Assembly: GCA_031273775.1 (NCBI GenBank)
Contig: JAISRF010000203.1
Location: forward strand, 1-6,318
DNA: 6,318 bases
Direction of reading: 5' to 3'
DNA from: Oscillospiraceae bacterium
GTDB taxonomy: Bacteria; Bacillota; Clostridia; Oscillospirales; Acutalibacteraceae
How positions within the stretch are numbered: the stretch's first letter is position 1; each line of letters starts with the position of its first letter. Below are positions 1 to 5,323 of this stretch, one piece after another. The translations under genes and the position numbers were made by a program. The notes under the pieces were generated by a model. The model was given only the letters and a program-made list of their open reading frames with translations. It did no database searches and was not told the DNA's origin.

Positions 1-8
1 CTTGTCAT

Positions 9-77
9 GTAAATACAGCCTTTCTGATATTTGTTTTTCTTCCAAAAAACATTATATCATGTTTTGGCTGTATTTAC
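9..77. repeat. Imperfect 69-nt palindrome (MITE-like or hairpin element)
   Basis: A perfect 12-bp inverted repeat, GTAAATACAGCC at 9-20 and GGCTGTATTTAC at 66-77, encloses two further pairing blocks. These are TGATAT 25-30 with ATATCA 54-59, and TGTTTTT 32-38 with AAAAACA 45-51, around a CTTCCA loop at 39-44. In total 25 base pairs can form across 69 nt. No T-tract follows either arm, so it is not a standard terminator. It sits immediately before a decayed gene and could be a miniature inverted-repeat element, the end of a lost mobile element or a regulatory hairpin. The pairing is seen directly; the role is unknown. Confidence 0.6.
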
Positions 78-97
78 TTCTTTATCTGTCACCCATC

Positions 98-391
98 AAT
101 TGTATCACAACACTGAACAAAGACTATAAAAACTGGACGGCAGGAGCGTCCAAAGCAATAATTGAGGATGCGGAATAGTATTCGAAAGAACAGTGCGGCG
201 AAGGAATACAGTACATCCGCTCATACAACACACGCAATGAAAGCTTGGCGCATAACGTACAGAAAGAACGCGGCATTGAAAAAGGCCTTGTCGGAGTTTT
301 CACCGAGCATATGGCCACCTTTGAAGCTGATACCATTACCAAGGAGCAGCTTCACCGCTTGCTGAATATGGTCAACCGTCTTGCTTGTACT
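98..391 (+). pseudogene. Remnant of an unidentified gene with an in-frame stop
   Basis: One plus-strand frame (the frame of position 245) reads as convincing protein on both sides of a TAG at 176-178. Before the stop it contains TLNKDYKNWTAGASKAIIED. After it come YSKEQCGEGIQYIRSYN, then NESLAHNVQKERGIEKGLVG, then FTEHMATFEADTITKEQL and HRLLNMVNRLA. The charged, helical composition and third-base pattern look coding, while the opposite strand does not. There is no convincing ribosome site or start. The readable part ends at about 371-391, where it collides with the 3' end of spoIIID on the other strand, so the original C-terminus appears lost. I do not recognise the family. The most likely explanation is a degraded accessory gene truncated by a rearrangement beside spoIIID. 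The boundaries are approximate. Confidence 0.4.
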
Positions 392-620
392 TTCGTCGTG
401 TCGCCATTCCACCCCGGATATGGCGTTCTTTTTTGTTGGTGTCCAAAATCTGTTTTACTTCGCCGTAAAGCTGTGGGTCAATCTGCTTCAGTCGTTCGGC
501 GACATCTTTATGTACAGTTGATTTTGAAATTCTGAATTTTTTAGCGGTCGCGCGCACAGTCGCTTTATTTTCAATAATGTATTCCCCTAATTGAGTAGCT
601 CGCTCAAAAAGCCCGTTCAA
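372..620 (-). CDS. spoIIID: Sporulation transcriptional regulator SpoIIID
   Basis: This 82-aa protein is a DNA-binding regulator of the mother cell during sporulation. In Bacillus it activates or represses many genes of the sigma-E regulon and helps switch expression to sigma-K. The family signature is clear: an N-terminal helix (LGEYIIENKATVRATAKKF, residues 11-29), a recognition helix with SKSTVHKDVAERL (32-44), and the basic C-terminal segment RHIRGGMATRRKYK (66-79) that family members use for extra DNA contacts. The length fits clostridial SpoIIID and is slightly shorter than the 93-aa Bacillus protein. The start is TTG at 620, chosen because GAGGTGAGG lies just upstream (about 627-635) and no upstream ATG is needed to complete the family N-terminus. 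It is divergent from the next gene. In Bacillus spoIIID is followed by mbl; here only a decayed gene on the opposite strand follows. Its promoter candidate is sigma-E-like. Confidence 0.95.
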   Translation of the reverse strand: MNGLFERATQLGEYIIENKATVRATAKKFRISKSTVHKDVAERLKQIDPQLYGEVKQILDTNKKERHIRGGMATRRKYKQDG

Positions 621-651
621 TTTCCCTCACCTCGCAGTTAATGTTCTTTTT

Positions 652-680
652 AATATATGCCACGTGAGTTCGAGATATGT
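652..680 (-). promoter_or_regulatory. Candidate sigma-E-type promoter of spoIIID
   Basis: Reading the minus strand toward spoIIID, ACATATC (680-674) is followed after 14 nt by CATATATT (659-652). This compares well with the sporulation sigma-E pattern: an ATATT-type -35 element, then a -10 box near CATACAAT about 14 nt later, with 6 of 8 matches in the -10. Transcription would start near 645 and give a leader of about 25 nt that contains the ribosome site. spoIIID is a known sigma-E target in Bacillus. The assignment rests on pattern and context only. Confidence 0.5.
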
Positions 681-705
681 TTTTTCATTAAACGCAAAAT
701 AACTG

Positions 706-734
706 TTGTGTATTTGGTCAATCTGGTGTAAAAT
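706..734 (+). promoter_or_regulatory. Weak sigma-A-like promoter candidate for the 771-986 gene
   Basis: TTGTGT (706-711) and TAAAAT (729-734) are separated by 17 nt and point toward the small Cys-rich gene. The -10 matches consensus in 5 of 6 positions, but the -35 in only 3 of 6. The stretch is AT-rich, so chance similarity is possible. Confidence 0.25.
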
Positions 735-770
735 AATATATGTGAAAATATAGTACCGGGAGGCTTTGGG

Positions 771-986
771 ATGAAAAGAAAAATCTGCGGGGAGTCTGTT
801 CCCCCGGCGTGCGAATACTGCGTTCATGGGCGTTTAGGTGCCAGCCGTGAGAACATTTATTGTCTGAAACGCGGCATAACGGAGCTTCACGACAGCTGTA
901 AAAAATTTGTCTATGACCCAATGCGGCGCAAACCGCGTGCGCTTCCCAGACAAAAAAAACACACACCCGCCGATTTTGAGATATAG
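771..986 (+). CDS. Small cysteine-rich conserved hypothetical protein (possible zinc binder)
   Basis: This 71-aa protein starts at ATG 771 behind GGGAGG (758-763). It has five cysteines: C6, C14 and C17 (a CEYC pair), C31 and C43. The spacing C-X2-C-X13-C-X11-C is compatible with a single structural zinc site, though this is inference from spacing alone. The second half carries CKKFVYDPMRRKPRALP, which is rich in basic residues and proline, and the tail ends TPADFEI. I associate this layout (CxYC near the N-terminus, then K-F-x-Y-D-P-x-x-R-x-P-R) with short uncharacterised proteins in clostridial genomes, but no function is known to me. There is no signal peptide and no membrane segment, so it is probably cytoplasmic. 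It is transcribed away from spoIIID from a shared 150-bp intergenic region. The 74-bp gap to the next gene leaves open whether they are cotranscribed. Confidence 0.8.
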   Translation: MKRKICGESVPPACEYCVHGRLGASRENIYCLKRGITELHDSCKKFVYDPMRRKPRALPRQKKHTPADFEI

Positions 987-1023
987 AGAACTGCCGGCGG
1001 GCATATAGGTTAGAGCTGACACG

Positions 1024-1035
1024 GGGGCTCGCCCC
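1024..1035 (+). other. Short GC hairpin in the leader of the hemolysin III gene
   Basis: GGGG (1024-1027) and CCCC (1032-1035) flank a CTCG loop and are followed by an A-rich run at 1036-1045. With A residues and not T residues after the stem, it is not a plus-strand terminator. It lies 25 nt before the start at 1061. It could influence translation of that weakly primed gene, or it may be part of a degenerate intergenic repeat. The rest of 987-1060 shows nothing else recognisable. Confidence 0.3.
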
Positions 1036-1060
1036 AACAAAAAAAGATTGGACTGATTGC

Positions 1061-1762
1061 ATGACGCGGACACCTCTTAGCGAACGGCGGCTCCCCGATT
1101 ACACCTTTGGGGAAGAAATCTTCAATATGGTTTCACATATTGTGGGCGGCGCGTTTGCCATAAGCGCACTGGTGATGTGTGTCTGTGTGGCGGCGTTTTC
1201 GGACAATGTGTGGGGCGTGGCCAGCGGCGCGGTTTACGGCGCGGCTATGATTGCGCTTTACACCATGTCGAGCATCTACCACGGCCTGCGAACTCATACG
1301 AGCAAAAAAGTGTTTCAGGTGATTGACCACTGCGCCGTGTTTGTGCTGATTGCCGGGACGTACACGCCCATCACTTTGGGGCAGATGAGGGAAAAATATC
1401 CGCTTGCCGCGTGGGGAATATTCGGTCTGGTCTGGGGGCTGACAGCGCTGGGTGTGACGCTTAACGCTGTAGATTTGAGGGCGTTCCGTGTTTTTTCCAT
1501 GATTTGTTATATCGGAACCGGCTGGAGCATTGCCATAGCGGTGGTACCGCTTGTGCGTTCCCTGCCTTTGCCCGCCATTTTGCTTATCTTTGGAGGCGGA
1601 GTTTTTTACACGGTTGGGAGTGTGCTGTACGGAGTTGGAAAAAAGGTGCGTTATATGCATTCGGTGTTCCATTTGCTGGTACTCGCGGGAAGCGTTTTGC
1701 ACTTTTTTGCCATTTTATTGTTTATCATGCCCGGAGGGAGTCAGTTAACAGTTGACAGTTGA
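1061..1762 (+). CDS. Hemolysin III / PAQR (YqfA-like) family membrane protein
   Basis: This 233-aa integral membrane protein belongs to the HlyIII/PAQR superfamily. The zinc-site motifs are all present: E19 with N22 and H26 in EEIFNMVSHIVGG; S70-x3-H74 in SSIYHGL; D89-H90 in QVIDHCAVFVLIAGTYTP; and H200-x3-H204 with H214 in HSVFHLLVLAGSVLHFF. About seven hydrophobic segments can be placed, near residues 25-45, 52-70, 88-105, 115-132, 143-162, 167-190 and 198-222. Bacterial members were named after a Bacillus cereus hemolysin, but most have no proven lytic role; the superfamily fold suggests a metal-dependent membrane hydrolase or receptor-like protein. The ATG at 1061 is the only start that keeps E19 and N22, yet only a weak ribosome site (TTGGA near 1048-1052) precedes it. 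The last residues, QLTVDS, and the stop at 1760-1762 are read from an intergenic heptamer array, so the ancestral C-terminus was probably different. Confidence 0.92.
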   Translation: MTRTPLSERRLPDYTFGEEIFNMVSHIVGGAFAISALVMCVCVAAFSDNVWGVASGAVYGAAMIALYTMSSIYHGLRTHTSKKVFQVIDHCAVFVLIAGTYTPITLGQMREKYPLAAWGIFGLVWGLTALGVTLNAVDLRAFRVFSMICYIGTGWSIAIAVVPLVRSLPLPAILLIFGGGVFYTVGSVLYGVGKKVRYMHSVFHLLVLAGSVLHFFAILLFIMPGGSQLTVDS

Positions 1763-1840
1763 CAGTTGACAGTTATTGTGTCTGCGACGCATTTGAATTC
1801 ATCCGCAAAGGCGGACACCACAACAATTCTCAACTAAATT
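1742..1840 (+). repeat. Heptamer-ended MITE-like element, copy A
   Basis: Four heptamers (CAGTTAA, then CAGTTGA three times, 1742-1769) run into CAGTTATTGTG. They are followed by GTCTGCGACGC (1780-1790), TTTGAATT (1792-1799), the hairpin TCCGC-AAAG-GCGGA (1802-1815), and a right end AATTCTCAACTAAATT (1825-1840). The two ends are imperfect inverted repeats: GTTGACAGTTATTGTG (1765-1780) matches the reverse complement of 1819-1834 at 13 of 16 positions, and the flanking TCTGC continues the match against TCCGC after a 3-nt offset. A diverged copy in the opposite orientation lies at 3301-3380. No transposase is present, so any mobility would need trans-acting help. Confidence 0.8.
1752..1779 (+). 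promoter_or_regulatory. Possible sigma-A promoter formed inside the heptamer array
   Basis: The heptamers contain consensus -35 hexamers TTGACA at 1752, 1759 and 1766. The first is followed after 16 nt by TATTGT (1774-1779), which keeps the key T, A and final T of a -10 box. A transcript from here would start near 1786 and run into the decarboxylase with a leader of about 70 nt that contains the element's hairpin. The match is seen in the sequence; promoter activity is inference. Confidence 0.3.
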
Positions 1841-1855
1841 GGAGGATACCGAATC

Positions 1856-3301
1856 TTGCACTTTTTTCAACACAACGCTCCTGTTTTTGAAGCGCTGGCG
1901 GAATATAAGCAAAACCGCATGGTGCATTTTGATGTTCCCGGTCACAAGGGCGGGCGCGCTAACCGCGACCTGACCGAATTTTTGGGTGACCGGTGTATGA
2001 GCGCGGATATCAACTCATCAAAACCGGTAGACAACCTCTGCCACCCGGTTTCTGTCATTCGCGACGCGGAAATTCTGGCAGCGGAGGCGTTCGGCGCGGC
2101 AAATGCTTTCTTTATGGTCGGGGGCACCACCTCTTCCGTTCAAGCCATGATTATGACGGCTTGCAAGCGCGGCGATTCCGTAATCATGCCGCGCAACGTC
2201 CACCGCAGCGCCATCAACGCGCTGGTGATCTGCGGTGCGGTTCCGGTTTACATAAATCCGGGATTAAATAAGCGACTGGGTATTCCTTTAGGCATGATGG
2301 TGGAAGACGTAAAGCGGGCAATCAAAGAAAACCCCGGCGCGAAAGCGGTGTTTCTGAACAACCCCACGTATTACGGTATTTGCTCCAACCTGCGGGAAAT
2401 TACCGCCCTCGCGCATACTCACGGCATGTTGGTTTTGGTGGATGAGGCTCACGGCGCACATTTTTATTTTGGCGACGGTTTTCCGATTCCCGCCATGGCC
2501 GTGGGTGCGGATATGGCGGCCGTGAGTATGCACAAAACCGGCGGTTCGCTCACTCAGAGCTCCTTTTTGCTGTGCGGCAAAGACATGAACGCTGGGTACG
2601 TCCGCCAGATTATCAACCTGACACAGACCACCAGCGGTTCCTATTTACTGCTTGCGTCCTTGGATATGTCCCGCTCTCACCTTGCCATGCAGGGCACCAG
2701 GATTTATAAGCAAGCCCTTTCCCTTGCTGAGTACGCCCGGGTTGAAATTAACGAAATTGGTGGCTATTACGCCTTTTCCCGCGAGCTTTGCGATGGAGAC
2801 GCCATTTATGATTTTGACGCTACCAAGCTTTCTGTTCATACCAGAGACATCGGGCTGGCGGGGGTTGAGGTTTACGATTTATTACGCGACGAATACGGCA
2901 TTCAAATTGAATTCGGCGACATCGGCAACATACTGGCGCTCATTACCGCTGCCGACCGGGGCTTGGAACTGGAACGGCTGATTTCCTCGCTTTCTGAAAT
3001 CAAACGGCTGTACCAAAAAGACTCCGCCGGCATGTTCGACCACGAATATATAAGCCCCGCCGTACGCCTTACCCCGCAGGAAGCGTTTTATTCCGAGAAA
3101 AAATCTCTGCCAACCGCCCAAACCGCCGGGTGTATATGCGGCGAATTTGTGATGTGTTACCCTCCGGGTATTCCGATTCTTGCCCCAGGCGAGCGGATTA
3201 CGCGGGAAATTCTGGATTACATTGCTTACGCAAAGGAAAAGGGTTGCTTTCTGACCGGCACACAGGACATGGACACGAGGGAAATTCAGGTTTTGATCTG
3301 A
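1856..3301 (+). CDS. Orn/Lys/Arg decarboxylase family PLP enzyme
   Basis: This 481-aa fold-type I PLP enzyme is of the Gram-positive lysine/arginine/ornithine decarboxylase group (SpeA/YaaO/Cad-like). It would decarboxylate a basic amino acid to cadaverine, agmatine or putrescine in the cytoplasm. Visible marks are HFDVPGHKGG (residues 24-33), the phosphate-binding GGTTSSVQAM loop (89-98), RNVHRSAI (113-120), VDEAHGAH with D196 for the pyridine nitrogen (195-202), and SMHKTGGSLTQSS with K227 as the Schiff-base lysine. The C-terminal domain carries YPPGIPILAPGE (435-446). The length equals the usual ~480 aa of the short group, without the N-terminal wing domain of the enterobacterial enzymes. 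The start is TTG at 1856, set by GGAGG at 1841-1845. Substrate cannot be settled from sequence alone. The gene is bracketed by two inverted copies of the same intergenic element, and its stop codon abuts the second one. Confidence 0.92.
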   Translation: MHFFQHNAPVFEALAEYKQNRMVHFDVPGHKGGRANRDLTEFLGDRCMSADINSSKPVDNLCHPVSVIRDAEILAAEAFGAANAFFMVGGTTSSVQAMIMTACKRGDSVIMPRNVHRSAINALVICGAVPVYINPGLNKRLGIPLGMMVEDVKRAIKENPGAKAVFLNNPTYYGICSNLREITALAHTHGMLVLVDEAHGAHFYFGDGFPIPAMAVGADMAAVSMHKTGGSLTQSSFLLCGKDMNAGYVRQIINLTQTTSGSYLLLASLDMSRSHLAMQGTRIYKQALSLAEYARVEINEIGGYYAFSRELCDGDAIYDFDATKLSVHTRDIGLAGVEVYDLLRDEYGIQIEFGDIGNILALITAADRGLELERLISSLSEIKRLYQKDSAGMFDHEYISPAVRLTPQEAFYSEKKSLPTAQTAGCICGEFVMCYPPGIPILAPGERITREILDYIAYAKEKGCFLTGTQDMDTREIQVLI

Positions 3302-3380
3302 ATTTAATTGAGAATGAAGGAGTCCGCAAACGGACGGATCAAAATTCAAACGCGTCGCAGACATAACTGTCAACTATCAA
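3301..3380 (-). repeat. Heptamer-ended MITE-like element, copy B (inverted relative to copy A)
   Basis: Read on the minus strand, this repeats copy A. TTGATAG and TTGACAG heptamers (3380-3367) are followed by TTAT, the same 11-mer GTCTGCGACGC (3362-3352), and TTTGAATT one base further on. The GTCCG/CGGAC hairpin with a 4-nt loop (3322-3335) comes next, then an end CATTCTCAATTAAATT (3316-3301) that matches copy A at 14 of 16 positions. It has about two heptamers against four in copy A, lacks a TGT triplet after TTAT, and keeps a 5-bp stem although the stem sequence differs. Its edge touches the decarboxylase stop codon, and it fills most of the gap before thrS. Confidence 0.78.
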
Positions 3381-3409
3381 TTTAAAAAACAACGGGGAGA
3401 ATTTTCAAC

Positions 3410-5323
3410 ATGGTTAAAATCACACTTAAAGACGGCAGTGTTCTGGAGGCTGAGGGTGGTATTACCGCCTATGAACTTGCCGGGCAAATCAGCGCCGGAT
3501 TGCAGCGTAACGCCTGCGCCGCCGAAATCGACGGCAAAACCCGTGACCTGCGCACGTCCATAAACGGCGATTGCAAACTTTCTATCCTCACATTCGAGGA
3601 CGAAGGGGGTAAAGCGGTATACTGGCACACCGCTTCCCACGTTCTGGCGCAGGCGGTCAAACGCCTGTTCCCAGACACCAAGCTTGCGGGCGGTCCCGCA
3701 ATCGCCAACGGGTTTTATTACGATTTCGACGGCGAACGCCCCTTTACCGCGGATGATTTTGCCGCCCTTGAAGACGAAATGAAATCCATAATCAAAGCGA
3801 ACCTGCCCCTTGAACGGTTCACGCTTGACCGGGCTGACGCCGAAAAGCTAATGTCGGAGCGCGCTGAGCCTTACAAGCTGGAATTGATTGACGAGCATGG
3901 GGGGGCAGGCGAAGAGCTTTGCTTCTACCGTCAAGGCGAATTTGTGGATTTGTGCGCCGGCCCCCACCTGATGCATACCGGTCAAATCAAGGCGTTCCGG
4001 TTGCTCCAGTGTACCGGCGCGTACTGGCGTGGGGACGCGAAAAACCGCCAACTGTGTCGGCTTTACGGTACCGCGTTTCCAAAATCCACGGACCTGGAAG
4101 CCTATCTTGCCGCGGTGGAAGAAGCCAAAAGCCGCGACCATAATTTGCTGGGGAGAAAACTTGGGTACTTTACAACCAGCGAGCTTATCGGGCAGGGTTT
4201 ACCCATTCTTCTGCCCAAAGGCGCGCGGGTTTTGCAAATTCTTCAGCGGTTTGTGGAAGACGAGGAACAGCGCCGCGGCTGGCAGCTGACCAAAACTCCC
4301 TACATGGCCAAGAGCGACCTCTACAAAATTTCCGGGCACTGGGACCACTACCGGGACGGCATGTTCGTAATCGGCGATCCGGACAGCCCGGACGCGATGG
4401 CGCTGCGCCCCATGACCTGCCCCTTCCAGTACCAGGCATATCTGGCGAGCAGCCGTTCCTACCGTGACCTGCCACTCCGTTACAACGAAACCTCCACGCT
4501 GTTCCGCAACGAGGACAGCGGCGAAATGCACGGCCTGATCCGCGTACGCCAGTTTACCATTTCCGAAGGGCACCTGATGTGCCGCCCCGACCAGCTGGAG
4601 GACGAATTCCGCGGCTGTCTGGAACTGGCCGTAACCATGCTGAAAACTCTCGGCCTTTATGAAGACGTGACCTACCGCTTCTCCAAGTGGGATCCCGACG
4701 ACCGGGAAAAGTATATCGGCGCGCCCGAGCAGTGGGACGAGGCGCAGGGCGCCATGGAAAAGATTCTGAATCACCTGGAAATTCCTTACACTGTGGGCGA
4801 GGGCGAGGCTGCTTTTTACGGCCCCAAGCTGGACATCCAGATTAAAAACGTGCACGGCAAGGAAGATACGCTCATCACCCTTCAGATTGACCAGATGCTG
4901 GCCGAAAAATTCGGGATGGAATATGTTGATTCAGACGGCACGAAAAAGAATCCGGTTATCATTCACCGCACGTCGATTGGCTGTTACGAGCGGACTTTGG
5001 CTCTGCTCTTAGAAAAATACGCGGGTGATTTGCCCTTCTGGATCGCCCCGGAGCAAGCGCGGGTTCTGCCGATTAGCGAAAAGCATTTCGATTACGCAAA
5101 ATCCGTCTGCGATAGATTGCTTACGCAGGGAATCCGCGCGGAAGTGGATTGTCGCAACGAAAAAATCGGGTATAAAATCCGGCAGGGGCAACTGGACAAA
5201 ATTCCGTATATGTTAATCGTGGGTGAAAAAGAGACAGAAAACGGCACCGTCTCCGTGCGCTCACGCAAGGACGGCGTTTTGGGCGAGATAGCCGTAGCGG
5301 ACTTGGCCGTCACGCTGAAATGA
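3410..5323 (+). CDS. thrS: Threonine--tRNA ligase
   Basis: This 637-aa class II synthetase charges tRNA-Thr in the cytoplasm. The domain order is complete: TGS domain (about 1-62); N2 editing domain with H73-x3-H77 (HTASH) and C182-x3-H186 (CAGPH), at the same positions as in E. coli ThrRS; catalytic core (about 245-540); and anticodon-binding domain (about 545-637, starting WIAPEQARVLPIS). The zinc ligands are C337 (MTCPF), H388 (SEGHL) and H519 (IIHRTS), matching E. coli C334/H385/H511. Motif 2 contains R366 in LFRNEDSGEMHG, and motif 3 has GCYERT with R528. The core reads TCPFQYQ where common bacterial forms have NCPxH, so this belongs to a distinct ThrRS branch; active-site residues are kept. 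The ATG at 3410 follows GGGGAG (3394-3399). No T-box leader is visible in the 108-bp gap. The stop overlaps the next start by ATGA. Confidence 0.97.
   Translation: MVKITLKDGSVLEAEGGITAYELAGQISAGLQRNACAAEIDGKTRDLRTSINGDCKLSILTFEDEGGKAVYWHTASHVLAQAVKRLFPDTKLAGGPAIANGFYYDFDGERPFTADDFAALEDEMKSIIKANLPLERFTLDRADAEKLMSERAEPYKLELIDEHGGAGEELCFYRQGEFVDLCAGPHLMHTGQIKAFRLLQCTGAYWRGDAKNRQLCRLYGTAFPKSTDLEAYLAAVEEAKSRDHNLLGRKLGYFTTSELIGQGLPILLPKGARVLQILQRFVEDEEQRRGWQLTKTPYMAKSDLYKISGHWDHYRDGMFVIGDPDSPDAMALRPMTCPFQYQAYLASSRSYRDLPLRYNETSTLFRNEDSGEMHGLIRVRQFTISEGHLMCRPDQLEDEFRGCLELAVTMLKTLGLYEDVTYRFSKWDPDDREKYIGAPEQWDEAQGAMEKILNHLEIPYTVGEGEAAFYGPKLDIQIKNVHGKEDTLITLQIDQMLAEKFGMEYVDSDGTKKNPVIIHRTSIGCYERTLALLLEKYAGDLPFWIAPEQARVLPISEKHFDYAKSVCDRLLTQGIRAEVDCRNEKIGYKIRQGQLDKIPYMLIVGEKETENGTVSVRSRKDGVLGEIAVADLAVTLK

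Noticed and set aside
9..77. Integron attC site
   Set aside because: The arms lack the GTTRRRY/RYYYAAC simple sites, and no integrase or cassette context is visible.
221..412. 63-aa minus-strand frame after spoIIID, possible downstream gene
   Set aside because: It overlaps the spoIIID 3' end, its sequence is less protein-like than the plus-strand frame, and no ribosome site was found.
1538..1550. T-box-like GGTGGTACCGC
   Set aside because: It lies inside the hemolysin III coding sequence (codons for A-V-V-P-L), has no stem I or specifier region, and is 1.9 kb before thrS. A similar GGTACCGCG in thrS near 4066 is also plain coding sequence.
1133..1702. 189-aa minus-strand open frame
   Set aside because: It is antisense to the hemolysin III gene, is rich in His, Arg and Gln as expected for a shadow of GC-biased codons, and has no ribosome site or recognisable domain.
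1742..1774. CRISPR array or long tandem repeat
   Set aside because: Units are only 7 nt, directly abutting and without spacers, so this is a short tandem repeat and not CRISPR.
4199..4855. 218-aa minus-strand open frame
   Set aside because: It lies wholly within the conserved ThrRS catalytic core, with antisense composition and no family resemblance.
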